Assembly (NCBI RefSeq): GCF_039522025.1
Contig: NZ_BAAADB010000030.1
Span: forward strand, 186,001-250,000
Length of the DNA: 64,000 nucleotides
DNA from: Deinococcus depolymerans
Lineage (GTDB): Bacteria > Deinococcota > Deinococci > Deinococcales > Deinococcaceae
Direction: 5' to 3'
Shown here: positions 11,365 through 21,661 of the stretch, piece after piece
How positions within the stretch are numbered: position 1 is the stretch's first letter
Layout: the number at the start of each line of letters is the position of its first letter
Translations under genes and position numbers: made by a program
The notes under the pieces: model-generated
Database searches by the model: none
Told to the model about the DNA's origin: nothing
Seen by the model: only the letters and a program-made list of their open reading frames with translations

Positions 11365-12252
11365 GTGAGTCCCACTGATGTCGTTCTGGATGCGCGTGTG
11401 CACGCGTTCGATCCGGCCATGCGCGTGGCCGAGGAGGCCCTGCGGGGCCAGCTGGAGGGAGCCGGGTGGCGGTTCGTGCAGCCGGTGGCGGCCGTGACGG
11501 GCCGCTCGCGCCTGAGCCTGCGCGCGGCTCCCGACGCCGATTCGGCGCAGGTGAGCGAGGCCCTGCCGGGCGAGCTGCTGGAGTTGCTGTGGGAGGACGG
11601 GACCGGCTGGGCGCGCGTGCGGACCGTACATGACGGCTACCTGGGTTGGGCGCGGGCGGACGGATTACTGCCGCGCGGGCCGTCCGGCAATGGCGAGTTG
11701 ACGGTCACGGCGCTGCGGGCACATGCTTTCGCGGGGCCGCGCATCAGCCGGCCGGTCCTGACGGAACTGGCGCTGGGGGCGCGTCTCACGCGGGCGTTCG
11801 GGGAGGTCGTCGAGGAGGAGCACCGCCGCTGGGTGCCGGTGTTGCTGCCGGATGGGCAGGACGCCTGGGTGCAGGAGGTGGCCCTGAGCGCCCGGCCGGA
11901 CGTGGACGTGGCCGAACTGGCGCTGCGGTTCGTGGAGACGCCGTACCTGTGGGGCGGCCGCAGTGCATGGGGGCTGGACTGCTCGGGCCTGACGCAACTC
12001 GTGTACGGCGCGTTCGGGCGGGCCCTGCCGCGTGACGCGGACCAGCAGCAGGCGGCCCTGACGCCCGTGCAGACGGCGCGGCGCGGCGATCTGGTGTTCT
12101 TCCCCGGTCACGTTGGCCTGATGCTGGACGACCGTACGCTGGTCCACGCGAACGCCACGCACATGCGCGTGACCGTCGAGACGCTCGGCGAGGGCGAGTA
12201 CGGCACGCGGCTCCAGGCGGACCTGAGCGGTTTCGGGCGGTGGACGCAGTGA
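11365..12252 (+). CDS. SH3b-NlpC/P60 endopeptidase, YkfC-like
   Basis: Cysteine peptidase resembling the gamma-D-glutamyl-diamino-acid endopeptidase YkfC. The 295-residue protein has two N-terminal SH3b-type beta domains (about 40-105 and 112-172) and a C-terminal NlpC/P60 domain (about 178-290) with Cys in GLDCSGLTQ, His in FFPGHVGLM and a third polar residue in LVHANATH. The Asp-Cys-Ser triplet is the one YkfC uses to recognise a free N-terminal L-Ala. There is no signal peptide, which favours recycling in the cytoplasm over wall cleavage. TAGGCT (11352-11357) ends exactly 7 nt before the GTG start. It overlaps the epimerase gene. Confidence 0.88.
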   Translation: MSPTDVVLDARVHAFDPAMRVAEEALRGQLEGAGWRFVQPVAAVTGRSRLSLRAAPDADSAQVSEALPGELLELLWEDGTGWARVRTVHDGYLGWARADGLLPRGPSGNGELTVTALRAHAFAGPRISRPVLTELALGARLTRAFGEVVEEEHRRWVPVLLPDGQDAWVQEVALSARPDVDVAELALRFVETPYLWGGRSAWGLDCSGLTQLVYGAFGRALPRDADQQQAALTPVQTARRGDLVFFPGHVGLMLDDRTLVHANATHMRVTVETLGEGEYGTRLQADLSGFGRWTQ

Positions 12253-13292
12253 CCTCCGCCCACCTGACCGCCCCCACCCTGACCTGGGAGACGCTGGACC
12301 TGCACACGGCGCAGCCGTTCGGGATTGCCCGCTGGACGCACAGCACGTACCCGCGCACCTTCGTCACGCTGACGCACGCGGGCCTGACCGGGCAGGGCGA
12401 GGCCGCCCCGAACGCCTTCTACGGCGAGACGCGCGGCACGGTCGAGGCCGTCCTGCCGCTCCTCGCGGACGCCCTGACCGACCCGTGGGACTGGGACGGT
12501 CTGCACGCCCGACTGTCCGCGCGGATGCCGCACGACCACCCCAGCGTGAAGTGCGCGCTGGAGATGGCGGCCGTCGAGTGGTGCGCGCAGGCGGCGGGCG
12601 TCCCGGTCTGGCGGCTGCTGGGCCTGAGCCCCGCGCCGCTGCCCGAGAGCAGTTACACGGTCAGCATCGCCGATACCGCTGCCATGCGCGAGCAGGCGCG
12701 GGACGCCGTGGCACGCGGGCACGGCGTCCTGAAGGTCAAGCTCGGCACGGACCGCGACGAGGCGATCCTCGAGGCGCTGCGCGAGGAAGCGCCGCACGTC
12801 GCGCTGCGCGTGGACGCGAACGCCGCCTGGACGCGCACGCAGGCCCGCCGGATGCTGGGCGTGCTGGACGCCGCCCGCGTGGAATTCGTGGAGCAACCCC
12901 TGGCCGCCGGGGACCTCGACGGGCACGCGGCGCTGCGGGCCGTGTCCACCGTGCCCATCGTCGCGGACGAGAGCCTGCACCACGTCCCGGACGTGATCGC
13001 GCTGGCCCGCGCGTTCGACGGCGTGAACCTGAAACTCGCCAAGCTGGGCGGCCCCCTCCAGGCGCTCGCGGCCATGCGTCTGGCGCGCGCGCACGGCCTT
13101 CAGGTCATGATGGGCTGCATGATCGAGAGCAGCCTCGGCATCGCCGCCGCCGCGCACCTCGCCGGAGCGTGCGACTGGGCCGACCTGGACGGCGCACTCC
13201 TGCTGGCCGACGACCCCTTCACGGGACTGGACTGGCAGGCCGGGCACCTGACCCGCCCGCAGGAAAGCGGCTGGGGCGTGCGCCGCACATGA
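12249..13292 (+). CDS. dipeptide epimerase (L-Ala-D/L-Glu epimerase family)
   Basis: Enolase-superfamily enzyme of the muconate-lactonizing subgroup, about 347 residues. Catalytic and metal residues are in order: KxK in LKVKLG, metal ligands in RVDAN, EFVEQP and VADES, and the second catalytic lysine in NLKLAKLGG. It would convert L-Ala-D-Glu into L-Ala-L-Glu so that ordinary peptidases can split it. The GTG at 12249 overlaps the upstream stop (GTGA); an in-frame GTG at 12240 adds three residues. The adjacent NlpC/P60 gene matches the ykfB-ykfC pairing in Bacillus. Confidence 0.9.
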   Translation: MTSAHLTAPTLTWETLDLHTAQPFGIARWTHSTYPRTFVTLTHAGLTGQGEAAPNAFYGETRGTVEAVLPLLADALTDPWDWDGLHARLSARMPHDHPSVKCALEMAAVEWCAQAAGVPVWRLLGLSPAPLPESSYTVSIADTAAMREQARDAVARGHGVLKVKLGTDRDEAILEALREEAPHVALRVDANAAWTRTQARRMLGVLDAARVEFVEQPLAAGDLDGHAALRAVSTVPIVADESLHHVPDVIALARAFDGVNLKLAKLGGPLQALAAMRLARAHGLQVMMGCMIESSLGIAAAAHLAGACDWADLDGALLLADDPFTGLDWQAGHLTRPQESGWGVRRT

Positions 13293-14497
13293 AGCCCGTA
13301 CGCGTGGCGATCATCGGTTGCGGAAACCGGGGTGCGGACGTGTACGCCCGGTATCTGTCCGCGCAGGGCGCCGTGATCACGCACGTGGTCGAACCGCACC
13401 CTGCGCGCCTCGCGGAGGTCGCCGCGCGCCACGCCCTGCCAAGAGAAGCGCAGTTCACTCACTGGGACGCCTTCCTCGCGCAGGGACGCGTGACCGACGC
13501 CGTCGTGATCGCCACGCCCGACCACGACCACGTGCGCCCCTGCCTGCAGGCCCTCGCCCTCGGGTACGACGTGCTGCTGGAAAAACCCATCTGCCTGCAC
13601 CCCCACGAACTCGACCTGCTCCTGACCGCCGAGGCCGCCTCGACCGGCACCGTCACCGTCTGCCACGTCCTGCGTACCGCGCCGTTCTTCCAGGAGGTCC
13701 TGCGCGTCCGGGACAGCGGCCGCCTCGGCACCCTGATCGGCGTCCAGCACGCCGAGAACGTCGCCCACTGGCACTACGCGCACTCGTACGTGCGCGGTAA
13801 CTGGCGCGCCAGCCCGCCCGCCGCGCCGTTCCTGCTCGCCAAGAGCTGCCACGACCTCGACCTGCTCCGCGCCCTGGCCGCCAGTCCACCGGACCGCGTG
13901 AGCAGCGAGGGCGGCCTGCATCATTTCCGGCCCGAACACGCCCCGCCCGGCGCGACCGAACGCTGCGTCACCTGCCCCGTCCAGGGGTGCCCGTCCGACG
14001 CGCGCCGCATCTACCGTACCCGCGACCCTCACCGCTGGCCCGTCACGGTCCTCACCGCTGGTGGCGACACCCTCGACGAGGCCCTGCGGGTCGGCCCCTA
14101 CGGTGAGTGCGTGTACCTGGGCCGCAACAACGTCGCCGACCACCAGGCCGTCACCATCGGATTCCGGGGAGGCGTGACCGCCCAGCTGACGGTCAGCGCG
14201 TTCACGCACAACAACACCCGCACCCTGAAAATCCTCGGCACGCACGGCGAACTGCGCGCCCACATGGAACGCGGCGAACTGGAACTCCACGACTTCCGCA
14301 CCGGCCACAGCGAACGCTGGACGGTCGCCGCCGCCGGCAACCACGGCGGCGGCGACCAGGGCCTCGTGCAGGGCTGGCTGGCGTTCCTGCGCGGCCAGTC
14401 TCCCCCACCCACCCCGCTCGCCGAGTCGCTCGACTCTCACCGCCTGGCGTTCGCCGCCGAGGAGTCCCGCCGGACGGGGCGGACCGTGGTGTTCTGA
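13289..14497 (+). CDS. Gfo/Idh/MocA family oxidoreductase
   Basis: NAD(P)-dependent dehydrogenase, usually acting on sugars or cyclitols. The 402-residue protein starts with the Rossmann motif VAIIGCGNRG and has the family's catalytic segment LLEKPICLHP (Lys about 97). An extra cysteine cluster, CVTCPVQGCPSDARRIY (about 229-245), is characteristic of one MviM-like subgroup. The ATG overlaps the epimerase stop (ATGA), so it is the last gene of the NlpC/P60-epimerase run. How it contributes to peptide recycling, if at all, is not evident; an amino-sugar or muropeptide-sugar substrate is conceivable. Confidence 0.9.
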   Translation: MKPVRVAIIGCGNRGADVYARYLSAQGAVITHVVEPHPARLAEVAARHALPREAQFTHWDAFLAQGRVTDAVVIATPDHDHVRPCLQALALGYDVLLEKPICLHPHELDLLLTAEAASTGTVTVCHVLRTAPFFQEVLRVRDSGRLGTLIGVQHAENVAHWHYAHSYVRGNWRASPPAAPFLLAKSCHDLDLLRALAASPPDRVSSEGGLHHFRPEHAPPGATERCVTCPVQGCPSDARRIYRTRDPHRWPVTVLTAGGDTLDEALRVGPYGECVYLGRNNVADHQAVTIGFRGGVTAQLTVSAFTHNNTRTLKILGTHGELRAHMERGELELHDFRTGHSERWTVAAAGNHGGGDQGLVQGWLAFLRGQSPPPTPLAESLDSHRLAFAAEESRRTGRTVVF

Positions 14498-14557
14498 CCC
14501 TCTGCCCCGACTCGTATCGGCGCGGATGGAACGGTAGCTGATCCGATATCGGAATGT

Positions 14558-14610
14558 AAGTGAATAGTTTCACGATCTAACCAACTCGTGAAAAGGTTGT
14601 TTGCTTTGCC
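14558..14610 (+). repeat. GTGAA three-half-site repeat, copy A
   Basis: GTGAA (14560-14564), 4 nt, TTCACGA (14569-14575), 10 nt, TCGTGAA (14586-14592). It shares this spacing with copies at 19891 and 31180, and the flank to 14610 (GGTTGTTTGCTTTGCC) also resembles the 31180 copy. It sits in a convergent intergenic region. Confidence 0.65.
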
Positions 14611-14654
14611 GGACAGACTGTGCCCCCGCGCCTGCGGAAGAGTCCCCGCCCAGC

Positions 14655-15275
14655 TCAGCCGGCGACGGTCGCCGCCCTCCGCTCGGCCCGCCAGCCTCCC
14701 GCGCTCCGCTCCAGCACGGTGTAATCGGTGTTCCCGTGAACCAGCTGCCCCCCCGCCCACACCGCCCCGATGTCCAGGCCCAGCAGCGCCGCCAGCCCGA
14801 TTCGGATGATCCCGCCATGAGACACCAGCGCGGCGTCCGTGCCGTCCGGCAGGGCATTCACGTCCGAGGCGAAGCGGGCGGCGATCCCGTCGAAGGTCTC
14901 CCCTCCGGTGAAGCCCAGGCGTCCGCCGGGCAGACGCAGCTTCTCCGGGTGGGCGTTCAGGGCCGAGTACGGCTGCCCGGCCCAGTCGCCGCAGTCCACC
15001 TCGTGAATACCGTTCAGGACCTGAACCGGCACGCCCAGCGCCTCTGCCAGGGGCGCGGCGGTCTGCTGCGCGCGCCGGTAACGGCTGGCGTACACCGCCT
15101 GCGGACGCTGCGGCTGGCGTAGCAGGTGCGCGGCCAGCGCGCGGGCCTGCGCGTGCCCGGTGTCGTTCAGTTCGTCGTCCGCGCTGACCGGTCCGCGCAG
15201 GATGCCCGCCTCGTTCCCGCTGGTTTCACCGTGCCGGATGATCCATACCCGCGCGCCGCGCTTCGTGCCTGTCAT
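14655..15275 (-). CDS. histidine phosphatase family protein
   Basis: Phosphoglycerate-mutase-fold phosphatase, 206 residues. The phosphohistidine motif is IIRHGETSGN (about 9-18), with ASRYRRAQQTA, and the second catalytic histidine in LVSHGGIIRIGLA. The ATG at 15275 is chosen because TACACT (minus strand 15283-15288) lies exactly 7 nt upstream; a longer in-frame start at 15302 has no such signal. It may be a cofactor-independent-type phosphatase such as an alpha-ribazole or general phosphoesterase; the substrate cannot be read from sequence. Confidence 0.9.
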   Translation of the reverse strand: MTGTKRGARVWIIRHGETSGNEAGILRGPVSADDELNDTGHAQARALAAHLLRQPQRPQAVYASRYRRAQQTAAPLAEALGVPVQVLNGIHEVDCGDWAGQPYSALNAHPEKLRLPGGRLGFTGGETFDGIAARFASDVNALPDGTDAALVSHGGIIRIGLAALLGLDIGAVWAGGQLVHGNTDYTVLERSAGGWRAERRAATVAG

Positions 15276-15318
15276 GCCCGGCAGTGTAGCGACCCCGGCC
15301 ACGGTCCCGGGGTTGAAT

Positions 15319-16191
<873 letters not shown>

Positions 16192-16245
16192 GGTGGGTCT
16201 CCTGCGTGGAATGAGGGTGGGCGAGGCTGCCTGTCACTGTTTTAC

Positions 16246-16255
16246 TGACATGTCA
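16246..16255. promoter_or_regulatory. candidate Rrf2 operator (TGACATGTCA palindrome)
   Basis: Perfect 10-bp palindrome TGACATGTCA in the 85-bp gap upstream of the NmrA-like gene. The same hexamer ACATGT recurs upstream of the Rrf2 regulator gene at 16710-16715. Sharing between the two promoter regions suggests control of both by the regulator; this is inference. Confidence 0.4.
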
Positions 16256-16276
16256 GGGAAAAAAATGGGTCGATTC

Positions 16277-16690
16277 CTACCCGGCGCGCGAGACGAGGTC
16301 CGACGTCACGTCGGCCAGGGTCGTGCGGGCCAGTTCGGCCTCCATGGCCGCCTGCGCGCGGCCGAACCGGGCTTCCAGCGTCGCCTGGATGTTCGCGCCG
16401 ACCGGGCAGTTCGGGTGCGGCCGCTCGTGCAGGCGGAACACACTGTCCTCGCCGTTCACGGCGCGGTACACGTCCAGCAGGGTGATCTGGTCGGCGGGGC
16501 GGGTCAGGCTCGCGCCCGCCACGCCCTGCCGCGTGCAGATCAGCCCGGCGCGGCGCAACTGCCCCGCGACGGTGCGGATCACGACCGGGTTCGTGCCGAC
16601 GCTGGCGGCCATGTCGGCGGAACTGCTGTGCTCCGGGAACCGACTGATCAGGGACAGCACATGCACAGCCACGGCGTACTGGCTGTTCAT
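16277..16690 (-). CDS. Rrf2 family transcriptional regulator
   Basis: Winged-helix repressor, 137 residues. The N-terminal helix [15 protein letters not shown] and the HTH ([23 protein letters not shown], about 24-46) are typical of YwnA-like Rrf2 proteins, followed by [11 protein letters not shown]. Only one cysteine is present (HPNCPVG), so it lacks the three-Cys Fe-S cluster of IscR or NsrR and must sense something else. ATG 16690 is preferred to an upstream in-frame GTG at 16699. It most likely controls itself and the downstream NmrA-like gene. Confidence 0.92.
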   Translation of the reverse strand: MNSQYAVAVHVLSLISRFPEHSSSADMAASVGTNPVVIRTVAGQLRRAGLICTRQGVAGASLTRPADQITLLDVYRAVNGEDSVFRLHERPHPNCPVGANIQATLEARFGRAQAAMEAELARTTLADVTSDLVSRAG

Positions 16691-16800
16691 GCGACCCACC
16701 CTTCTCTCGACATGTAAGGAGTCTAGTGACAGGCCGGGGCAGGTGTCAAGGCCGCGGGCAGACAGCGCCTCCCGTCACGGAACACGCCGCTCCTCTCCCC

Positions 16801-16806
16801 TATGCT
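16801..16806 (+). promoter_or_regulatory. uvrC -10 box, sets a leaderless GTG start
   Basis: TATGCT followed by 6 nt and GTG at 16813. No Shine-Dalgarno is present, and the open frame upstream of 16813 codes for residues that do not belong to UvrC. Confidence 0.7.
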
Positions 16807-16812
16807 GGGCAG

Positions 16813-18666
16813 GTGCATCCAGACGACCTGCCCGTGCTGCCCACCACGCCCGGCGTGTACATCTTCCGCAAGGGGGGCACGCCCATCTACATCGGGAAGG
16901 CCAAGAACCTGCGCAGCCGGGTCGGACAGCACTTCAAGGCCGGCGGCAAGAGCGGCAAATTCACGGCGCTGGCCGACACGCTGGAATTCATCACGGCCCG
17001 CAACGAGGTCGAGGCGCTCGTCCTCGAAGCGAACCTCATCAAGCAGCACCGCCCGCACTACAACGTCACCCTCAAAGACGACAAGCACTACCCGTTCCTG
17101 AAACTCACCAACGAGGCCTTCCCGATGCTGGTCGTCACGCGGCGCGTCATCAAGGACGGCGGCCGGTACTACGGACCGTACCCGGACTCGTCGGCGGTGC
17201 GGCGCGTGAAGAACCTGATCGACACCATGTTCCCGCTGCGCAAGAACAGCGGCCTGCCCATGCAGAAGAAGGCGCGGCCCTGCCTGAACTTCCACATGAA
17301 TCGCTGCCTGGGCCCCTGCGTGGACCGCGCCGACCCCGGCGAGTACGCCCGCACGGTCGAGGACGTGACCAGCCTGCTGGAGGGCCGCGCCGCGCCCGTC
17401 ATCGCCCGGCTGAAGGGAGACATGAAAGTCGCCGCGCAGGGCCAGGACTTCGAGCAGGCCGCCCGCGTGCGCGACCGCGTGCAGGCCGTCGAGAAACTGT
17501 TCGGCACCGAACAGCACGCCTTCGTCAGCGACGAGACCGACCTGGACTTCCTGGGCGCCGCGCAGGCCGGCGAGTACGCCATGGTGCAACTGTTCCGCAT
17601 GCGCGGCGGGCGCGTCGTGGGCCGCGACAAACGCTTCCTGACCGGCACCGAGGACGCCCCGCTCGGCGAGATCGTGGAGGCGTTCGTGCAGGACTACTAC
17701 ACGCAGGCCACGCACGTCCCCCCGCTGATCCTGCTGCCCGCCGACTTCGACGACGCGCCGGTCTGGAGCGAGTTCCTCTCGGAGAAGGCCGGGCGGCGCA
17801 TCGAGATGCGCACCCCCAAACGCGGCGACAAGGTCGACCTGATCGACATGGCGCAGCGCAACGCGCAGAACGGCCTGGACTCCGAGATGGCGCTGCTGGA
17901 ACGCCGCGGCGACCACCCGGGCCTGGACGCCCTGCGGGAAGTGCTGGCCCTCGGGGACCGCCCGTGGCGCATCGAGGGATACGACAACAGCAACCTGTTC
18001 GGCACGAACATCGTGTCCGGCATGGTCGTGTTCGAGGGCGGCCGCGCCCGCCGCGGCGAGCACCGCCGCTTCAAGGTGCGCGGCCTGGACCACCCGGACG
18101 ACTACACCAGCATGAAACAGACCATCGTGCGCCGCTTCACCGGCAGCCTCTCGGACAAGCTGCCGCTCCCGGACCTGCTGTTGATCGACGGGGGACGCGG
18201 ACAGGTGAACGCCGCGCTGGACGCCCTGAAGGAGGCGGACGTGCGCGTGCCCGTCGTGGGCCTCGCCAAGCGCGAGGAACGCCTGATCCTGCCCGGCCGC
18301 TACGGCGCGCAGTGGTGGCTGGACACCGGCACCGAGGTCGGCGTGGACCGCGAACTGCTGCTGCCGCACACGCACCCGGCCCTGCGGATGCTGATCGGTG
18401 TGCGCGACGAGGTGCACAACTACGCCGTCACGTACCACCGCAAACTGCGCGGCGAATCCATGCTGCGCAGCGTGTTCGACGACCTGCCGGGCATCGGGCA
18501 GAAACGCCGGGACGCGCTTCTGGAGCACTTCACCAGCCTCGAGGACCTGGGCAGCGCCCCGGTCGAGCAGATCGCCGCGGTGCCCGGCATGAACACCCGC
18601 GCCGCGCAGAGCGTCAAGGATTTCCTCGCGCAGCGCGAGGCGAACAGCCAGCCCGTCACCGGCTGA
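16813..18666 (+). CDS. uvrC: excinuclease ABC subunit C
   Basis: Nuclease subunit of nucleotide excision repair; makes the 3' and 5' incisions around a UvrB-bound lesion. The 617-residue protein starts with a GIY-YIG domain ([20 protein letters not shown], about 14-33), has a UVR coiled-coil ([20 protein letters not shown], about 205), an RNase H-like domain ([19 protein letters not shown], about 390) and C-terminal helix-hairpin-helix repeats ([18 protein letters not shown]). The start is GTG 16813, set by TATGCT at 16801-16806. No RDRM-like palindrome is seen upstream, unlike recQ here. A hairpin terminator follows. Confidence 0.97.
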   Translation: MHPDDLPVLPTTPGVYIFRKGGTPIYIGKAKNLRSRVGQHFKAGGKSGKFTALADTLEFITARNEVEALVLEANLIKQHRPHYNVTLKDDKHYPFLKLTNEAFPMLVVTRRVIKDGGRYYGPYPDSSAVRRVKNLIDTMFPLRKNSGLPMQKKARPCLNFHMNRCLGPCVDRADPGEYARTVEDVTSLLEGRAAPVIARLKGDMKVAAQGQDFEQAARVRDRVQAVEKLFGTEQHAFVSDETDLDFLGAAQAGEYAMVQLFRMRGGRVVGRDKRFLTGTEDAPLGEIVEAFVQDYYTQATHVPPLILLPADFDDAPVWSEFLSEKAGRRIEMRTPKRGDKVDLIDMAQRNAQNGLDSEMALLERRGDHPGLDALREVLALGDRPWRIEGYDNSNLFGTNIVSGMVVFEGGRARRGEHRRFKVRGLDHPDDYTSMKQTIVRRFTGSLSDKLPLPDLLLIDGGRGQVNAALDALKEADVRVPVVGLAKREERLILPGRYGAQWWLDTGTEVGVDRELLLPHTHPALRMLIGVRDEVHNYAVTYHRKLRGESMLRSVFDDLPGIGQKRRDALLEHFTSLEDLGSAPVEQIAAVPGMNTRAAQSVKDFLAQREANSQPVTG

Positions 18667-18682
18667 CGCTGGCCCACGCAAG

Positions 18683-18710
18683 GCGCCGCTCCCGGTTCAG
18701 GAAGCGGCGC
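18683..18710 (+). terminator. uvrC terminator
   Basis: Stem GCGCCGCT / AGCGGCGC with a 12-nt loop, followed by TGTTCTGTTC, 17 nt after the uvrC stop. Confidence 0.75.
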
Positions 18711-18770
18711 TGTTCTGTTCGGCGGACGGAATCCGGGATTGAACGCCGGGGCCCGTGGTATCGCCCGGAC

Positions 18771-18950
18771 TCACGCGAGGTGCAGTCGGCGCAGGGCCAG
18801 CCGGAAGAGGTTCAGGCGGTCCGGGTTCGGGTGCAGCCCAGCCTGGGCGCGTGCGGCGGCCTGCGCGAGCCGGACCTGCCGGGCCTGCGCGGCCTCGTTC
18901 AGGAGGGCCTGGGCGCGGACTGCGCCGGGATGGGCGGGAAGGTGTTGCAT
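18771..18950 (-). CDS. possible small basic protein
   Basis: A 59-residue frame starting MQHLPAHPGAVRAQALLNEA and ending LNLFRLALRRLHLA, in an otherwise empty 390-bp gap between uvrC and the PAP2 gene. GGAG lies 7 nt before the ATG. The protein is Ala/Gln/Arg-rich, predicted mostly helical, with a basic C-terminus. I do not recognise it. It could be a chance open frame in GC-rich DNA. Confidence 0.35.
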   Translation of the reverse strand: MQHLPAHPGAVRAQALLNEAAQARQVRLAQAAARAQAGLHPNPDRLNLFRLALRRLHLA

Positions 18951-19099
18951 GTCGGTCTCCGGGCAGGTGCGCCGCCGCCCCACTGGCAGCCCGTACTGGC
19001 GATCCTGACGCCCCCATGGTGCGCCCGGAGCCCCGGTGAGCACATGCGGCACGTGGCGCACCCGCCCCTCCGCCATTGCACCTACGGCCCGCCGTCCGT

Positions 19100-19795
19100 T
19101 CAGCGGGTGTCCCGGACCCCGCCGGGCGATTTGCGCAGGTTCGGCCAGCGGCGCTGCATGACGACGTGCAGTCCGTACACCCACGCGGTGCTCGACAGGA
19201 ACCCGACCAGCACGTCCGACGGGTAGTGCACGCCCAGGTAGTTGCGACTGACGCCGACGGTCACGCCCCACAGAATGCCGAACACGGCGACGGGCCACCC
19301 GGCGCGGGAACGCCAGAACACCAGCGCCAGCGCGAGACCGAAGGCGGCGTTCGCCATGGCGTGCCCACTGGGGAAACTGAAGCCGGGCTCGGCCAGGACG
19401 GCGAGCAGCTCGTCCGGACGGGGACGCTGGAACACGACCTTCGCGGCCACGTTCAGGAGCGTGGCGCCCGCCACGCCCAAGATCAGGAACCAGCCGTGCG
19501 CGCGGGCGTGCGCGCGGGCCAGCAGCAGCGCGATGACGGCCGTGACGACCGGCAGCACGAGCGGGCCGCCCAGCGTGGCCAGGGTCCGGGCCGTGGCGGT
19601 CAGGGCCGGGGTGCGGCGCGCGCGGTACCAGTCGAGGATCGCCTGATCCCAGGCATACCCCCCCTCCCGGAAGATCTCATGCGTGAAGTGCGTGACCAGC
19701 AGCAGGGGAATCAGGACGCTGAGACTCAGCAGCAGCAGCGAGCGCCAGTGGTCCCGGACGAAGGGCAGGAATTCCTGACGTGAACGCGGAAACAT
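19100..19795 (-). CDS. PAP2 superfamily membrane phosphatase
   Basis: Membrane phosphatase of the phosphatidic-acid phosphatase / undecaprenyl-diphosphatase type, 231 residues with about six membrane segments. The three active-site motifs are present in order: KVVFQRPRP (KxxxxxxRP), [10 protein letters not shown] (PSGH) and [17 protein letters not shown] (SRxxxxxHxxxD). It could dephosphorylate lipid phosphates or recycle undecaprenyl diphosphate. ATG 19795 is preferred; TGTAAT on the minus strand lies 6 nt upstream, giving a leaderless transcript. A GTGAA repeat (copy B) lies about 95 bp upstream. Confidence 0.9.
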   Translation of the reverse strand: MFPRSRQEFLPFVRDHWRSLLLLSLSVLIPLLLVTHFTHEIFREGGYAWDQAILDWYRARRTPALTATARTLATLGGPLVLPVVTAVIALLLARAHARAHGWFLILGVAGATLLNVAAKVVFQRPRPDELLAVLAEPGFSFPSGHAMANAAFGLALALVFWRSRAGWPVAVFGILWGVTVGVSRNYLGVHYPSDVLVGFLSSTAWVYGLHVVMQRRWPNLRKSPGGVRDTR

Positions 19796-19890
19796 CCTCT
19801 CATTACACGCGCTGTGCGATCGGCGCGTCAGCGGGGCCACTTGCTGTTCACTTAACGTCCACCAGTCGCCGGGCGGAGGGAAGAATCATT

Positions 19891-19926
19891 AAGTGAAATG
19901 ATTCACGATTACGCCGGATTGTGAAA
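19891..19926 (+). repeat. GTGAA three-half-site repeat, copy B
   Basis: GTGAA (19893-19897), 4 nt, TTCACGA (19902-19908), 10 nt, TTGTGAA (19919-19925). Same spacing as copies A and C, with one mismatch in the last half-site. Lies upstream of the PAP2 gene. Confidence 0.65.
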
Positions 19927-19989
19927 TTCAGATCCTCTCTTCTCGACGATCACTGGCTCCCGCCTGTCTCCAGGTCCCAGGTGTGGCCG

Positions 19990-20126
19990 GCCCGCACCGG
20001 CCCACCGGGCGGGGGTCAACGCCACGCCCGGAACCCGTTGCGCTCCGACGCTGCGGCGCAGCTCTCCGGGTCGCCTCCGCTCGGACTGAACGGTTGGGGC
20101 AACCCGTTCAGTCCGGGTCCGGATCA
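19990..20126 (-). repeat. dispersed palindromic repeat (degenerate), fused to the lysC stop
   Basis: Read on the minus strand from the lysC stop it runs TGATCCGGACCCGGACTGAA, then a hairpin ending TTCAGTCCGAGCGGAGGCG, then GGGTTCCGGGCGTGG. This matches the family pattern TGATACGGA-CTCCG, hairpin, CCGAGCG, GGACGTGG. The far end is too diverged to place exactly. Confidence 0.6.
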
Positions 20127-21533
20127 GGCGTCGCCGGCCGTCTCGCCCAGGCGGAACGCCGCGTGAACCGCGCGGGTCGCGTCGTCCACATGCTCGGCCT
20201 CGACCGCCACGCTGACGTTCAGCTCGCTGCTGCCCTGCGAGATCATCAGGATGTTCACGTCCTGCGCCGCGAGCGCGGTGAACATCCGCGCCGACACGCC
20301 CTTCTGCCCGCGCATCCCGCTTCCCACGATGGCCAGCACCGCCACGTTGTCCTGCTGCTCGACCTTCAGTTCCAGGCTCACCCCGGCCCGCAGGGCGTTC
20401 AGGGTGCGTTCGGCGTCGGTCGTCTGCACCGCCAGCGACACGTTGCTCATGCTGGAACTCTGCGACACCATCAGCAGCGTCACGTTCTCACGGGCAATCG
20501 CGTCGAACACGCTGGCGATCACCTCCGGGATGCCCAGCACGCCCGCACCGCTCACGTTGATGATGCTGACGTTGCGGATGGCCGTCACGGCCTTGACCGG
20601 GTGCCCGGCCTCGTCGCGCGGCTCGGCCTGCACCAGCGTCCCCGGGAAGTCCGGGTCGGCGGAGTTCTTCAGGCGCAGCGGAATGCCGCTCTCCTGCAGC
20701 GGCGTCACGGCCAGCGGGTGCAGGACCTTCGCGCCGAAGTACGCGAGTTCCATGACCTCGCCGTAACTCAGGACGTCCACGTTACGGGCGTCCTTCACGA
20801 CGCGCGGGTCGGCGCTCATGACGCCGTCCACGTCCTTCCAGCCCCAGACCTCGGTGGCGTTCAGGGCCTTGCCGATGATGGTGGCGCTGAAATCCGTGCC
20901 GCCGCGCCCGAGGGTCGTGATCGCGCCCTTCTCGGTCTCACCCATGAAGCCCGCCACGACCGGCGTGACCCCGGCGTTCAGCAGGCCGCTGAGGCGGTCC
21001 TTGATGCGTTCGTACGTGCCCGGTAGCGGGCGGGCGTTCCCGAAGTGCGTGTCGGTCACGATGCCGGCCTCGCCGCCGGAGAGGTGATGGGCGCGCAGGC
21101 CGTCCTGTTCGAGGGCCAGTTTCATCAGCGGCGCGGAGAGCCGCTCGCCGAACGCGACGATCAGGTCGCGGCTGCGGGGCGTCAGTTCGCGCAGCAGGTA
21201 CACGCCGTACACGGCCTGCCGGAGCGTCTCGTGCATCTCGCGGATCTCGCGGACGGTGTCGCTGTCGGGCGCCGCGCCGAGTTCCTGCGCGGCCGTGAAG
21301 TGCCGGGTGCGCATGGCGGCAATCTCGTCGTTCGCGCTGGCGATGTCCCCGGACTGCGCGGCGTCCGCGAGTTTCAGCAGCTGGTTGGTGACGCCCGCCA
21401 TGGCCGACACGACCACCACGACCTTCACGCCCTCGCGCAGGCTGCGGGCGGCCAGGGACGCGCTGTGGCGGACGGCGCGGGCATCCTGCATGTTCGTCCC
21501 GCCGAATTTCATGACCAGAAGCGACTCGTTCAT
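20124..21533 (-). CDS. lysC: aspartate kinase
   Basis: Phosphorylates aspartate at the head of the lysine, threonine, methionine and diaminopimelate pathways. The 469-residue protein has the kinase signature VMKFGGTNM (Lys9), [19 protein letters not shown] and [13 protein letters not shown], then two C-terminal ACT domains (about 310-390 and 395-465) for allosteric control. CATACT on the minus strand (21541-21546) ends 7 nt before the ATG, so it is probably leaderless. Its stop codon TGA is the first three bases of a dispersed repeat. It is monocistronic here. Confidence 0.97.
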   Translation of the reverse strand: MNESLLVMKFGGTNMQDARAVRHSASLAARSLREGVKVVVVVSAMAGVTNQLLKLADAAQSGDIASANDEIAAMRTRHFTAAQELGAAPDSDTVREIREMHETLRQAVYGVYLLRELTPRSRDLIVAFGERLSAPLMKLALEQDGLRAHHLSGGEAGIVTDTHFGNARPLPGTYERIKDRLSGLLNAGVTPVVAGFMGETEKGAITTLGRGGTDFSATIIGKALNATEVWGWKDVDGVMSADPRVVKDARNVDVLSYGEVMELAYFGAKVLHPLAVTPLQESGIPLRLKNSADPDFPGTLVQAEPRDEAGHPVKAVTAIRNVSIINVSGAGVLGIPEVIASVFDAIARENVTLLMVSQSSSMSNVSLAVQTTDAERTLNALRAGVSLELKVEQQDNVAVLAIVGSGMRGQKGVSARMFTALAAQDVNILMISQGSSELNVSVAVEAEHVDDATRAVHAAFRLGETAGDA

Positions 21534-21661
21534 GCCTGCAAGTATGCCGCGCCGCCGGCGGAGCTGCCTCCCGGCCGTCTGAGCAGGTCCTCACCGCCGG
21601 CCGGGTCACCGCCGGCGGGGCGGTTCATGCCGGCTTCACACCGGGGCCGCATGATGGTCGC

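Noticed and set aside
14558..14594. GTGAA repeats as chromosomal parS sites
   Set aside because: parS has the half-sites directly joined (TTTCAC-GTGAAA). Here they are separated by 4 and 10 nt in every copy, so ParB binding is unlikely.
16323..19226. 967-codon plus-strand frame across uvrC
   Set aside because: Wrong frame relative to uvrC, with a low-complexity Arg/Pro-rich translation.
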